From NCBI RefSeq assembly GCF_022132145.1, contig NZ_JAJISP010000001.1:1178001-1242000 (forward strand): a stretch of 64,000 bases of DNA. Direction: 5' to 3'. Both the position numbers and the translations under genes were made by a program. The stretch's first letter is position 1. Each line of letters opens with the position of its first letter. The stretch comes from Pseudomonas sp. MMS21 TM103 (lineage in GTDB: Bacteria; Pseudomonadota; Gammaproteobacteria; Pseudomonadales; Pseudomonadaceae). This document shows, piece by piece, positions 1 to 9,282 of this stretch. The notes below the pieces were generated by a model. That model was given only the letters and a program-made list of their open reading frames with translations. It was not told the DNA's origin and ran no database searches.

Positions 1-231
1 GTTGCGCACCAGCAGGGTGTCGCCGGCCGCATGCTTCTGGGTTTCCAGCTTCACCTGGTTGTCCAGGCGCTCGACCATGCGGTCGCGGAAAACGAACACC
101 TGGGCACCCGCCGTCGCTTTATCGGTATAGGTCACCACACCGTTGGCATCGGTGTACTTGTAGATGGTCAGGGCTGCGGCCTGGCTGGCAACGAGCAGCA
201 GGACGCAGAACAGGGTCGGTCGAAAGGGCAT
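1..231 (-). CDS. DUF4124-domain exported protein, 3' end beyond the window
   Basis: Only the first 77 residues are in the window. The minus-strand reading begins MPFRPTLFCVLLL and gives a Sec signal peptide ending near the AAA-L junction (about residue 20). A DUF4124 motif (IYKYTDANGVVTYTDKA) follows, a short domain usually found at the N-terminus of periplasmic proteins. In Pseudomonas the gene at this place beside the phosphate regulon commonly continues into an M23-type peptidoglycan peptidase domain. That part is not visible here, so the peptidase call is inference. The start is chosen because the signal peptide begins directly at this ATG. Confidence 0.75.
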   Translation of the reverse strand, partial: MPFRPTLFCVLLLVASQAAALTIYKYTDANGVVTYTDKATAGAQVFVFRDRMVERLDNQVKLETQKHAAGDTLLVRN

Positions 232-458
232 GGGCTCACGGGCGGTTTTGGGCTTTCCAAGATCCTGAAGACTAGCAGCGCGACTGCATGCATGCGAGGG
301 CCGGGGCTGTGGAATGTGATCTCGCGCATCCACATCGCCCTGAGCCCGTACGACTTTTTGACGCGACGCCTGAGCAGGCTAGTCTCAAAAGACGGGCCGA
401 CATCGAACGAGCCACCAGGCAACACGAGCGTGCCTTGACTGCCATGAGGGTTATGACC

Positions 459-776
459 ATGCGAACCTCTATGTTTAACGCCCTGCTGATCGACAAACCG
501 CTACGAGAGATTTTCTGGTTCTACGGGGTGATTCCCAGCAATATTCTCTGGGCCGTAACGCTCGCGGTGTATTTCAGCGGCGCCGCACTGGCGACGGTCA
601 TACTCATGTTTGCCGTGCTACTGGGCTATACCGCCTGGATAATCGGCGAAATCTGGCGTTGCAGTGACAACGTGAATAATCCAACCCACGGTGAAATCGC
701 CCGCGTCCTGACCGCCGCCTGGGCGATCAATACGCTGCTGCTGACTGGGTTCCTGCTGATGCAGCGCCTGGGGTGA
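459..776 (+). CDS. Small inner-membrane protein of unknown function
   Basis: A protein of about 105 residues, not recognised beyond its composition. After a short polar start (MRTSMFNALLIDKPLRE) there are two long hydrophobic stretches that could form two or three membrane helices. A polar loop (RCSDNVNNPTHGE) follows, then a last helix ending in MQRLG. The ATG at 459 is preferred over 453 because the GAGGG at about 446-450 then lies at a normal Shine-Dalgarno distance. The reading frame is open further upstream to 288, but that part has no membrane or coding character. It is divergent from the DUF4124 gene. Confidence 0.6.
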   Translation: MRTSMFNALLIDKPLREIFWFYGVIPSNILWAVTLAVYFSGAALATVILMFAVLLGYTAWIIGEIWRCSDNVNNPTHGEIARVLTAAWAINTLLLTGFLLMQRLG

Positions 777-877
777 GTAGCCCTGGAGCGCGGGTGGAAA
801 ACGCTCGCATACTGCGGCCTCCCGCATGAAGTGATGGCTTAAGCTGCGACCCCATTAGCTCGAGCAAGCCGCGATCC

Positions 878-908
878 GTAGGGTGTCACTCGCCGCAGGC
901 AGTGCACC
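878..908 (+). repeat. Dispersed intergenic repeat, copy 1 (GTAGGGTGTC type)
   Basis: About 31 bases starting GTAGGGTGTCACTCGCCGCA recur with three to four differences at 13856-13886. In both copies a GGATCGCCGCCCGGG stretch follows downstream. Both lie just beyond the 3' end of a minus-strand gene. This looks like a genomic filler repeat; no function is visible. Confidence 0.6.
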
Positions 909-1045
909 GTGGTTCATCGGCGCGGCGAGAATCCGGCGGGCTGTCGCTTCGCTCCGAGCGGATCGCCGCCCGGGCCGCCCTACGCTCCGAACGGATCGCC
1001 GTCCGAACCGACCTGGATGCGTTGCCCCATGACCTGAGTCGCGGA

Positions 1046-1969
1046 TCAAGCGCCGGGGACGAAGTGCTTCTGCGTCGTCCCGCGAGCGATCAGGCGCGAC
1101 AGGTAGTCGAGTTTCTGTGGGTCGCGGTCGACGAACTTGAACGTCAGCAGCAGCCATTCACTGTCCGGCTTGGGTTCCAGCGCCGCCACCGCGTGCAGGT
1201 AGCCGTTTAGCCGCGCCACCTCGCCCCCTTCGCCCTGCTCCAGATCGAGCACCGCGCTCTCGAGCACTTGCGGCAACAGTTCGGCGCGCTTGACCACCAG
1301 TTGAGCATCTTTGAGGCTGAGCGCCTTGATCACACAGTTCATGGTGCCGCCAGGCAGGCGCAATTGCCCCTGACCACGTCCGCCAGGGGCCTGCCCCGCC
1401 GATTTGGCCGAAGCGGCTGGCGCTGCGGCAGCCTCCTGGCGCGCCAATAAGGCCTCTGCCGGAGCGGTGGCCGCTGGCTTGCTCACCTGGGCCTGACCGC
1501 CGCCGGTCAGCGCCGCCAGGGAGTCATTGGCGAAGCCACCACTGCTGAGCATTTTCGGCGGCGCACTGGCCGCCAGGGCTTGCAGCTTGCCGGCACGGCT
1601 CAGGGCCTTCTTGACCTTGGTCACTAACTGCTCGTTGGAGAAGGGCTTGCCAATGAAGTCGGAAACACCGGCCTGGATCGCCTGGATCACGTTGTCCTTG
1701 TCGCCACGGCTGGTGACCATGATGAAAGGCACGGTCTTCAGGGTGTCCTGCTCACGGCACCAGCTGAGCAACTCGAGCCCGGACATCTCGGGCATTTCCC
1801 AATCGCAGAGAATCAGGTCGATGCTTTGTCGGCCGAGCAGTTGCTGGGCTTTGCGCCCGTTGACCGCTTCGACAATCTGCACGCCGGGAAAGTGGTCGCG
1901 CAGGCCCTTTTTCACCAGGTCACGGATAAAGGTTGCATCGTCCACTACCAGTACGCTGACTTTGCTCAT
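1046..1969 (-). CDS. Response regulator with CheY-like receiver and separate C-terminal domain
   Basis: A 307-residue protein. Residues 1-125 are a receiver domain with the acidic pair D10-D11, the phosphoacceptor D56 (LILCDWEMPEMSG), a conserved T/S in VTSRGD and the lysine of GKPF. An Ala/Pro/Gln-rich linker (about 130-200) leads to a C-terminal domain of about 105 residues (starting GQGQLRLPGG) with no DNA-binding helix-turn-helix. Its beta-rich character may be PilZ-like, but the RxxxR signature is not evident. The same orphan regulator sits beside phoU in P. aeruginosa, so a link to phosphate or surface signalling is possible. No kinase is adjacent. Confidence 0.85.
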   Translation of the reverse strand: MSKVSVLVVDDATFIRDLVKKGLRDHFPGVQIVEAVNGRKAQQLLGRQSIDLILCDWEMPEMSGLELLSWCREQDTLKTVPFIMVTSRGDKDNVIQAIQAGVSDFIGKPFSNEQLVTKVKKALSRAGKLQALAASAPPKMLSSGGFANDSLAALTGGGQAQVSKPAATAPAEALLARQEAAAAPAASAKSAGQAPGGRGQGQLRLPGGTMNCVIKALSLKDAQLVVKRAELLPQVLESAVLDLEQGEGGEVARLNGYLHAVAALEPKPDSEWLLLTFKFVDRDPQKLDYLSRLIARGTTQKHFVPGA

Positions 1970-2064
1970 CGGCCACTCCCGTTCGAATGGCTCCCAGCAT
2001 AAACGCGGCGAATGACCAAAGGCTAACCCTAAAGTGGCTGTTCGCCACTTTTGCTGGCCAAGAG

Positions 2065-2796
2065 TCAGCGGTCTTTGCCGGTGCCTTCTACTTCTTCCTT
2101 CATGCGGGTCAGGCCCATGTGCTTCACATCGGTGCCACGGACCAGATAGATCACCAGCTCGGCGATATTGCGCGCGTGATCACCGATACGCTCCAACGAA
2201 CGCAGGGCCCAGATGATGTTGAGCACCCGCGAGATCGAGCGCGGGTCTTCCATCATGTAGGTGACCAGCTCGCGCAGGGCGGTCTTGTATTCGCGGTCGA
2301 CGGTCTTGTCGTACTGCGCCACCGACAGGGCCAGGTCGGCATCGAAACGGGCGAAGGCGTCCAGCGCCTCCTGCACCATCCGGCGTACCTGATCGCCGAT
2401 ATGCCGCACTTCCACGTAACCGCGTGGCGCTTCGCCTTCCTCGCACAGGAGGATGGCGCGCTTGGCAATCTTGGTCGCTTCGTCGCCGATGCGCTCGAGG
2501 TCGATCACCGATTTGGAGATGCTGATGATCAGGCGCAGGTCGCCCGCAGCTGGCTGGCGACGGGCAAGGATGCGCACGCACTCCTCATCGATGTTGCGCT
2601 CCATCTGGTTGATCTGGCCATCGATCTCACGCACTTGCTGGGCCAGACCGGAGTCGGCATCGATCAGCGCGGTGACCGCATCGTTGACCTGCTTCTCGAC
2701 CAGGCCGCCCATGGCCAGGAGGTGGCTGCGTACCTCCTCCAGCTCGGAGTTGAACTGCTGGGAGATGTGCTGGGTGAGGTTGTCTTTGTTGATCAT
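2065..2796 (-). CDS. phoU: PhoU, phosphate-signalling negative regulator
   Basis: A 243-residue protein made of two PhoU three-helix repeats, each with the E/DxxxD metal-binding signature (VIDLERIGDEATKIAK and LRSLERIGDHARNIAE). PhoU couples the Pst transporter to the PhoR sensor kinase and represses the Pho regulon when phosphate is plentiful. The start MINKDNLTQHISQQF matches the family; the frame is open further upstream but that part is not PhoU-like. GGAG precedes the ATG at normal spacing. It lies 177 bp downstream of pstB on the same strand, with a hairpin repeat in the gap. Confidence 0.97.
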   Translation of the reverse strand: MINKDNLTQHISQQFNSELEEVRSHLLAMGGLVEKQVNDAVTALIDADSGLAQQVREIDGQINQMERNIDEECVRILARRQPAAGDLRLIISISKSVIDLERIGDEATKIAKRAILLCEEGEAPRGYVEVRHIGDQVRRMVQEALDAFARFDADLALSVAQYDKTVDREYKTALRELVTYMMEDPRSISRVLNIIWALRSLERIGDHARNIAELVIYLVRGTDVKHMGLTRMKEEVEGTGKDR

Positions 2797-2834
2797 TGAT
2801 TCGCTCCGCGAAAGCTGCCGGCTTGGGTGGCCGT

Positions 2835-2851
2835 GGTGCGCACGGCGCACC
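2835..2851. repeat. Palindromic GGTGCGC-ACG-GCGCACC element
   Basis: A perfect 7-bp inverted repeat with a 3-base loop in the pstB-phoU gap, flanked by a CCTAC that reads GTAGGGTGCGCC on the minus strand. This matches a very common Pseudomonas intergenic repeat family. It could form a hairpin in the pstB-phoU transcript, but there is no U-tract. Confidence 0.6.
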
Positions 2852-2973
2852 CTACACGTTGAGTTCAGCACTAAGGCCCTTGGAAAATTCTCTCTGGCGC
2901 GAAGGGCGCACGCTGACAGTACGAGTAGTACGGCAAGCGCGCCCGACAAAGCCAGGGAGTATTTGCCATGGCC

Positions 2974-3807
2974 TTAGCCGTAGCGGCCGGTGATGTAGTC
3001 TTCCGTCTGCTTCATCTCTGGGTTGGTGAACAGCCGATCGGTATCACCGAACTCGATCAGTTTGCCCATGTACATGAAGGCGGTGTAATCCGACACCCGC
3101 GCCGCCTGCTGCATGTTGTGGGTAACGATGACGATGGTGTACTTGGATTTCAGTTCGTAGATCAGCTCTTCGACCTTGAGGGTGGAGATCGGGTCGAGCG
3201 CCGAGCAAGGCTCGTCGAGCAGCAGCACTTCCGGCTGCACCGCCACGGTGCGGGCGATCACCAAGCGCTGCTGCTGGCCGCCAGACAGACCCAGGGCCGA
3301 CTCGTGAAGACGGTCCTTGACCTCGTCCCACAAGGCCGCGCTTTTCAGGCCCCACTCCACCGCCTCATCGAGCACACGCTTCTGGTTGATGCCCTGGATG
3401 CGCAGGCCATACACCACGTTCTCGTAGATGCTCTTGGGGAAGGGGTTGGGCTTTTGGAACACCATGCCGACGCGACGGCGCAGCTCGGCGACATCTTCGC
3501 CCTTGCGGTAGATGTTGCGCCCGTCGAGGTTGATTTCACCCTCCACGCGGCAGCCGTCGACCAGATCGTTCATCCGGTTGAAGGTGCGCAACAGGGTCGA
3601 CTTGCCGCAACCGGACGGGCCGATAAACGCCGTCACGCGCTGCTTGGGGATCTTAAGCTTGACGTCGAACAGCGCCTGCTTGTCGCCGTAGTACAGGTTC
3701 AAACCTGGCACCTGAATCGCCACGGTTTCCGCGTCCAGATTCAGGCCCTGCTTTTCCCGGCCGAGGGCCGTGATGTCGATGCCGTGTGTGTGTGCTTGGT
3801 GCTGCAT
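2974..3807 (-). CDS. pstB: PstB, phosphate ABC transporter ATPase
   Basis: A 277-residue ATPase that powers phosphate import through PstC-PstA. It has Walker [10 protein letters not shown] (residues 63-71), the PstB-typical [14 protein letters not shown] region, the ABC signature LSGGQQQR (about 173-180), Walker [14 protein letters not shown] and the switch histidine in IVTHNM. The N-terminal 30 residues ([16 protein letters not shown]) are a short extension relative to E. coli PstB. It lies 67 bp downstream of pstA and upstream of phoU. Confidence 0.98.
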   Translation of the reverse strand: MQHQAHTHGIDITALGREKQGLNLDAETVAIQVPGLNLYYGDKQALFDVKLKIPKQRVTAFIGPSGCGKSTLLRTFNRMNDLVDGCRVEGEINLDGRNIYRKGEDVAELRRRVGMVFQKPNPFPKSIYENVVYGLRIQGINQKRVLDEAVEWGLKSAALWDEVKDRLHESALGLSGGQQQRLVIARTVAVQPEVLLLDEPCSALDPISTLKVEELIYELKSKYTIVIVTHNMQQAARVSDYTAFMYMGKLIEFGDTDRLFTNPEMKQTEDYITGRYG

Positions 3808-3874
3808 GGGATGCTCCCTACGCTAACAATTCGGTATCACGCTGGCTGCCACTATGGCAGCCAACGAAAAGGAT

Positions 3875-5551
3875 TTAGTGATCCAGCGCCTTGTACTTCT
3901 CACGCAAGCGGTTACGCATGAACACCGCGGTGAGGTTAAGAATCGCGATCACCAGCACCAGCAGCAGCGCCGTGGCGTAGACCAGCGGTCGCGCTGCCTC
4001 GACGTTGGGGCTCTGGAAGCCGACATCGTAGATGTGGAAACCCAGGTGCATGATCTTCTGATCCATGTGCAGGTATGGGTAGTTACCGTCCAGTGGCAGA
4101 CTCGGCGCCAGCTTGACCACGCCGACCAGCATCAGCGGCGCCACTTCACCGGCGGCACGCGCCACCGCGAGGATCAGGCCGGTCATCATCGCCGGGCTGG
4201 CCATTGGCAGCACCACGCGCCAGAGCGTCTCGATCTTGGTCGCACCCAGGGCCAGGGAACCTTCACGCAGCGCTCGCGGAATCCGTGCCAGGCCCTCCTC
4301 GGTAGCGACGATCACCACCGGCAGGGCAAGAATCGCCAGGGTCAGCGAAGCCCACAACAGCCCTGGCGTCCCGAAGGTCGGCGCCGGCGCTGATTCGGGG
4401 AAAAACAGCCGGTCGATCGAGCCACCCAACACATAAACGAAGAAGCCCAGACCGAACACCCCATAAACGATTGCCGGGACACCGGCCAGGTTGTTCACCG
4501 CGATGCGGATAGTTTGGGTCAGCGGTCCCTGCTTGGCATACTCGCGCAGATAGATTGCCGCGATCACGCCGAACGGGGTGACGATGACCGCCATGATCAG
4601 GGTCATGATCACTGTGCCGAAGATCGCCGGGAAGACGCCGCCTTCGGTGTTGGCCTCGCGCGGATCGTCGCTGACGAACTCCCACAGCTTGGCGCCGTAG
4701 AACTGCAGCTTGCCGAGGCTGGACATGGCGTTTGGCTGGTAGGCCCGTACCACCTTGCCCAGGCTCAGTTCGACCTCGCGGCCATCGGCAGTGCGCACCG
4801 TGATGCTGTCGCGATTAAAGGCTCCGTAAAGCGCAATCAACTCGGTTTCCAGCACCTTGTACTCGGCATCCCACTGCGCCCGATCCACATCCAGATCGGC
4901 CTGGGCCTGCGCATCCAGCTCGCCCTGCAGCTCCAGCTTACGGGTTTGCAGGCGAATGCGCTCGAGCCCGGCATTGATCCGACCGATGTCTTTCTTTTCC
5001 AGGCGCACCACTTGCGCATGCAGCTCGTCGACCCGAGCCAGGCGCGCCTGCAGTTCCTCCCAGGCACCATCGCCCTCGGCGACCAGCTGGCCACTTTCCT
5101 TGACGTTGACCAGATAGCCATAGAGGTTGCCCCACTCACGACGCTCGAAGGCGCTGAGGGTTGGCGGGGTGCGCTGGTTGCTCAACCATTCGCCCACGAC
5201 CCAGGTGAAGTCGGCGCCGTAGAGGTCGCGGTTACCCACCTTGAACAGCTCGCGGGTCATGAACTCACCACCCTCGGCCGCCACCGGCAGACCCGATGCG
5301 GCCAGACGTGCACGCGGGATCTCTTCGAGCTGAGTGATCTCGCCGGCCATCACCTTGGCTTCCTGGCCAGGCACCTGATAATCGGCTTCGATGAGGTCAG
5401 CCGGCCAGAAATGGGCGAGGCCACGGGTGGCGATCACGGCGAGCAGACCCAGGGTCATGATCACAGCGATAGACACCGCGCCGGCGTTCATCCAGATCCA
5501 CGGCGAACCGCTTTTAACCCAGGCTTTTACGGAGTTGTTTTTCACGGACAT
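3875..5551 (-). CDS. pstA: PstA, phosphate ABC transporter permease, long form
   Basis: A 558-residue permease, nearly twice the E. coli length (about 296). One N-terminal membrane helix (about 17-40) is followed by about 250 extra residues with strong coiled-coil character (e.g. LVAEGDGAWEELQARLARVD, ELQGELDAQAQADLD). The normal permease domain comes after, with five or six helices, YGVFGLGFFVYVLGG and the EAA-type loop (EGSLALGATKIETLW) that contacts PstB. The extra region is predicted periplasmic. The gene starts 15 bp after the pstC stop, so the two are co-transcribed. Confidence 0.95.
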   Translation of the reverse strand: MSVKNNSVKAWVKSGSPWIWMNAGAVSIAVIMTLGLLAVIATRGLAHFWPADLIEADYQVPGQEAKVMAGEITQLEEIPRARLAASGLPVAAEGGEFMTRELFKVGNRDLYGADFTWVVGEWLSNQRTPPTLSAFERREWGNLYGYLVNVKESGQLVAEGDGAWEELQARLARVDELHAQVVRLEKKDIGRINAGLERIRLQTRKLELQGELDAQAQADLDVDRAQWDAEYKVLETELIALYGAFNRDSITVRTADGREVELSLGKVVRAYQPNAMSSLGKLQFYGAKLWEFVSDDPREANTEGGVFPAIFGTVIMTLIMAVIVTPFGVIAAIYLREYAKQGPLTQTIRIAVNNLAGVPAIVYGVFGLGFFVYVLGGSIDRLFFPESAPAPTFGTPGLLWASLTLAILALPVVIVATEEGLARIPRALREGSLALGATKIETLWRVVLPMASPAMMTGLILAVARAAGEVAPLMLVGVVKLAPSLPLDGNYPYLHMDQKIMHLGFHIYDVGFQSPNVEAARPLVYATALLLVLVIAILNLTAVFMRNRLREKYKALDH

Positions 5552-5566
5552 ATACCTTCCAGAGCC

Positions 5567-7852
5567 TTAGAGCGACGCGTACTTGACGCGCAGACGCTGG
5601 CGCACCAACTCCGCGAGCGTGTTCATGACGAAGGTGAAGCTCAGCAGCACCAGCGCCGAGAGGAACAGCACCCGGTAATGCGTACCGCCCACCGCCGATT
5701 CGGGCATTTCCACCGCCACGTTGGCGGCCAGGGTGCGCAGGCCCTCGAAGATGTTCATGTCCATGATTGCAGTGTTACCGGTGGCCATCAGTACGATCAT
5801 GGTCTCACCGACCGCACGGCCCATGCCGATCATCACGGCAGAGAAAATACCGGGGCTGGCGGTGAGGATGACCACCCGGGTCAGGGTCTGCCAGGGCGTC
5901 GCCCCCAGCGCCAGCGAACCGAAGGTCAGACTCTTGGGCACGCTGAACACGGCATCTTCGGCAATCGAGTAGATGTTCGGAATCACCGCGAAGCCCATGG
6001 CCAGGCCGACCACCAGAGCGTTGCGCTGGTCGAACGGAATACCCAGATCATTGCTCAACCAGGCGCGCATGTTGCCATCGAACAGCCAGACTTCCATCTG
6101 ACCACTCATGCCCAGCGAGAGAACGCCGACCAGCAGAATCACCGGGATCAGCAACGCGGCTTCCCAGCCGTCCGGCACCGCCAGGCGGATCGACTCGGGC
6201 AGGCGACTCCAGGCAAACCCGGCCAGGAGGATGCCGATCGGGGTAAAGATCAGCAGGCTGAAGATGCCTGGTAGATGCCCCTCGACATAGGGCGCGAGGA
6301 ACAGGCCAGCAAAGAAGCCGAGGATCACCGTCGGCAGCGCTTCCATCAACTCGATCACCGGCTTGATCTTGCCGCGCATCGACGGCGCCATGAAGTAGGC
6401 GGTATAGATAGCCGCGGCAATCGCCAGCGGCGCCGCCAGCAACATCGCATAGAACGCGGCTTTCAGGGTGCCGAACGCCAGTGGCGCGAGGCTCAGCTTG
6501 GGTTCGTTGTCGGTGCTGGCAGAAGTCGACTGCCAGACGTAATCCGCCTGGTCGTAGTTTTCATACCAGACCTTGCCCCACAGCGAACTCCAGGAGACTT
6601 CCGGGTGCGGATTGTCGATGAACAGGCGCTGCAATTGTCCTTGCGACTCGACCACTATGCGGTTGGCGCGCGGCGACAAACCGGCCAGGGCCGCACCATC
6701 GGCCACCGGCTCGACCAGCAGGGTGCGGTGCGCGGTGCTGTGGAAGATACCCAGGTTGCCTTCGGCATCCAGGGCAATGAAGCCCTTGCGCCGCTCTTCC
6801 GGGAGAATCTGGGTGATGGCGCTGTCGCCCATCTGGAAGCGGCGAATGGACTTCAGGTACTGCTTGCCGTCCTCGTCGCGGACCATGAACCACTGCTGGA
6901 TGGCGCCCTTGGTGTCGCCGATCATCAGCGAGATACCACCGAGCAACGCTGTTGCATTGCTGACGGCAGTGGTGCCGTCGCTGAGCAGCTTGTAGCGGCC
7001 ATTCAGCGCCTTGGTACGCAGACTGAAGACATCCGCCGTGGCGCGACCGTTGATCACATACAGCCACTGATGACGCGGATCGACGATCAAGGCCTTGATC
7101 GGCTCGGAGATCTGCGGCAACGCGATGCGGTCCTCACTGAGGCTCACCTCGCCAGTCATCATGTTTTCTTCACGACCGAGGCTGAGCACCTGCAGTTCGG
7201 CACCGGTAGAACCGGTCAGCAGCAGCGTGCCGCCGTTCAGGCTGACGCCTACATGATCCAGCGGGCGACCTTGCTCATCCAGGGTGATCGCGGCTTCACC
7301 AAAGGGGTAGCTGATCCGCGGCGTAATGGTTTTCACGTCGTTCGGGTAACTGACCGGGTAGGCATGCTCGAACACCAGCACCTGGCCATTGGACAGACCC
7401 AAGGCCACCCGATTGCTGCCCGGCTGATCCTGAGCTACCGAGACGATCTGGCTAGCGGCCGGCAATGGCAGGTCAACGGCGCTCAGCTCGGCCATGTTCT
7501 TGGCATCGAAGAACTGCACCTGACCGCGCTCATTGAGGCGCATGGCCACCCGGTTCTGCTCTTCCACCGCCATCAACAATGGCTGGCCAGCTTGCGCCAA
7601 CCAGGCAGGCTGCACCGGCTCTCGGGTATCGAGATCAGCACCCTGGAACATCGGCAAGACGATGTAGGCCAGGTAGAAGAAGATCAGGGTAATGGTTCCA
7701 AGCACCGCCAAGCCGCCGATGGACACACACCAGCGAGCCAGGTGATCCTTCAGCGCACGGATACGCCGCTTGCGGAGCAAGGCCGGCGTGTTGAAATCCA
7801 GTCTTAGGGCTTTGGGCGAGTCGGTCACGGTTTCACGAGCCAGGTCATTCAT
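5567..7852 (-). CDS. pstC: PstC, phosphate ABC transporter permease, long form
   Basis: A 761-residue permease; the E. coli protein has about 319. After one N-terminal helix (about 40-62) comes a periplasmic insertion of about 400 residues. Its short beta-rich segments suggest a propeller-like fold (e.g. VALGLSNGQVLVFEH, WLYVINGRATADVFSL). The transport domain follows, with the PstC/PstA-type loop (FGSLALGATPWQTLTRVV) and terminal helices. Long PstC and PstA pairs are known in Pseudomonas. It is first in pstC-pstA-pstB and has its own Pho box (7931-7948), separate from pstS. Confidence 0.95.
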   Translation of the reverse strand: MNDLARETVTDSPKALRLDFNTPALLRKRRIRALKDHLARWCVSIGGLAVLGTITLIFFYLAYIVLPMFQGADLDTREPVQPAWLAQAGQPLLMAVEEQNRVAMRLNERGQVQFFDAKNMAELSAVDLPLPAASQIVSVAQDQPGSNRVALGLSNGQVLVFEHAYPVSYPNDVKTITPRISYPFGEAAITLDEQGRPLDHVGVSLNGGTLLLTGSTGAELQVLSLGREENMMTGEVSLSEDRIALPQISEPIKALIVDPRHQWLYVINGRATADVFSLRTKALNGRYKLLSDGTTAVSNATALLGGISLMIGDTKGAIQQWFMVRDEDGKQYLKSIRRFQMGDSAITQILPEERRKGFIALDAEGNLGIFHSTAHRTLLVEPVADGAALAGLSPRANRIVVESQGQLQRLFIDNPHPEVSWSSLWGKVWYENYDQADYVWQSTSASTDNEPKLSLAPLAFGTLKAAFYAMLLAAPLAIAAAIYTAYFMAPSMRGKIKPVIELMEALPTVILGFFAGLFLAPYVEGHLPGIFSLLIFTPIGILLAGFAWSRLPESIRLAVPDGWEAALLIPVILLVGVLSLGMSGQMEVWLFDGNMRAWLSNDLGIPFDQRNALVVGLAMGFAVIPNIYSIAEDAVFSVPKSLTFGSLALGATPWQTLTRVVILTASPGIFSAVMIGMGRAVGETMIVLMATGNTAIMDMNIFEGLRTLAANVAVEMPESAVGGTHYRVLFLSALVLLSFTFVMNTLAELVRQRLRVKYASL

Positions 7853-7930
7853 AGTAAGAGCATCTCTGCGCGGCCATGAGCGCGCCGTAATTTCATTCGT
7901 GGCACAGACTGAATAATGTAGCCAGCTTAT

Positions 7931-7948
7931 GTGACAGAAAAGTTACAG
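7931..7948 (-). promoter_or_regulatory. Pho box upstream of pstC
   Basis: Read on the minus strand, CTGTAAC-TTTT-CTGTCAC. This is the 7-4-7 arrangement of two PhoB half-sites (consensus CTGTCAT) with one or two mismatches in each. It lies about 80 bp upstream of pstC, giving the permease operon its own PhoB-responsive promoter. Confidence 0.85.
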
Positions 7949-7960
7949 CATACTGACAAA

Positions 7961-7997
7961 GCGACGCCCGCCTCTCTATTCGAGAGGCGGGCGTCGC
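7961..7997 (-). terminator. Strong hairpin between pstS and pstC
   Basis: A perfect 16-bp inverted repeat (left arm 7961-7976, loop TATTC, right arm 7982-7997) lies just after the pstS stop. On the minus strand only a short TTTG follows. It can stop or trim the pstS transcript, or stabilise it against 3' decay. That would fit the much higher need for the binding protein than for the permeases. Confidence 0.75.
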
Positions 7998-8033
7998 TAC
8001 AAAGTTGGCGTCCCTGCCAGTAGAGCCAGGTGC

Positions 8034-9002
8034 TTACAGACCCAGATCCTTCATGGTTTTCTCAACCACTTTGCTCGGCAGCGGGATGTAGCCGTCCTTG
8101 ACCACGACTTCCTGACCCTGCTTGGACAGCACCAGCTTGACGAACTCGGTGTCCAGCGGGCTCAGGGCCTTGTTCGGCGCCTTGTTGACATACACGTAGA
8201 AGAAGCGCGCCAGCGGGAACTTGCCAGCCAGGGCATTTTCTTCGTTGGCTTCAAAGGCTTCGCCACCCTTCTTGGACAGCGGCACAGCCCGAACGCTGGA
8301 AGTCTTGTAGCCAATACCCGAATAACCGATGGCATTCAGGGTGCTGGAGATCGACTGCACCACGGAGGCCGAACCCGGCTGCTCGTTGACGTTAGCCTTG
8401 AAGTCGCCTTTGCACAGCGCTTCTTCCTTGAAGTAGCCATAAGTGCCGGATACCGAGTTACGACCGAACAGTTGCAGCGGCTTGGTCGCCCACTCGCCGG
8501 TCAGGCCCACGTCACCCCAGGTCTTGATGTCGCTGGCGCCACCGCACAGGCGGGTGCTGGAGAAGATCGCATCAACCTGCTCGATCGACAGGCTCTTGAT
8601 CGGGTTGTCCTTGTGCACGAATACCGCCAGGGCATCAATGGCAACCGGAATGGCGGTCGGCTTGTAGCCATACTTCTGTTCGAAGGCCTGGACTTCGCTG
8701 TCCTTCATGGTCCGGCTCATCGGCCCCATGTTGGCTGTGCCTTCAGTCATCGCGGGCGGCGCGGTGGAGGAACCGGCGGCCTGAATCTGGATATTGACGT
8801 TCGGGTAGCTCTTTTTGAACTCTTCCGCCCACAAGGTCATCAGGTTGGCCAGCGAGTCGGAACCGACGCTCGACAGGTTACCCGACACGCCAGAAGTTTT
8901 TTCATAGGTCGGCAAAGCCGGGTCGACACCGGCAACCGCAGTGGCGGCGGCGACGCCAGCGGCGACGAAAGTCATGGCTGTCATCAATCGCTTAAGTTTC
9001 AT
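8034..9002 (-). CDS. pstS: PstS, periplasmic phosphate-binding protein
   Basis: A 322-residue solute-binding protein with a Sec signal peptide ([20 protein letters not shown], cleavage near AVAG-VDPAL). It has the phosphate-binding segments [22 protein letters not shown] and [12 protein letters not shown]. It delivers phosphate to PstC-PstA. AGGAGCAAGGC lies just before the ATG. Its promoter region carries a Pho box at 9073-9090, and a strong hairpin follows the gene, so pstS can be expressed apart from pstCAB. Confidence 0.97.
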   Translation of the reverse strand: MKLKRLMTAMTFVAAGVAAATAVAGVDPALPTYEKTSGVSGNLSSVGSDSLANLMTLWAEEFKKSYPNVNIQIQAAGSSTAPPAMTEGTANMGPMSRTMKDSEVQAFEQKYGYKPTAIPVAIDALAVFVHKDNPIKSLSIEQVDAIFSSTRLCGGASDIKTWGDVGLTGEWATKPLQLFGRNSVSGTYGYFKEEALCKGDFKANVNEQPGSASVVQSISSTLNAIGYSGIGYKTSSVRAVPLSKKGGEAFEANEENALAGKFPLARFFYVYVNKAPNKALSPLDTEFVKLVLSKQGQEVVVKDGYIPLPSKVVEKTMKDLGL

Positions 9003-9072
9003 GCCTTGCTCCTAACAGAATTTAGTGTTGGATTGAACGAGCCCAAGTATCTGCAGCTCCTGTGACCAATCT

Positions 9073-9090
9073 ATGAAATCAATGTGACAG
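9073..9090 (-). promoter_or_regulatory. Pho box upstream of pstS
   Basis: On the minus strand, CTGTCAC-ATTG-ATTTCAT: two 7-base PhoB half-sites spaced by 4, the first nearly perfect and the second with two changes. It lies about 70 bp upstream of the pstS ATG. Confidence 0.8.
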
Positions 9091-9282
9091 TTAGATGAAT
9101 GCCGGGGGACTTTACTGCCAGCGCCCTGCCGATCCTTGCCTAGCAAGCGGCAAAGTGCCATGTTCGCTCAGCGACCACTCAGTCGGTATACTCATCAAAC
9201 CCGCATTCTTGTGGGCGCGCAGGCCGCTGCATGTAGTGGCTTCGCCCCTGTAACAACAACCGCGCCGCGAGCCATACTCGAG

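Noticed and set aside
902..1210. Small frame overlapping the end of the response regulator
   Set aside because: It runs through the dispersed repeat and into the antisense of the regulator, with Arg-rich shadow composition.
4514..7807. Long plus-strand frames opposite pstA and pstC
   Set aside because: Shadows of the conserved permease genes; no ribosome-binding sites or recognisable domains.
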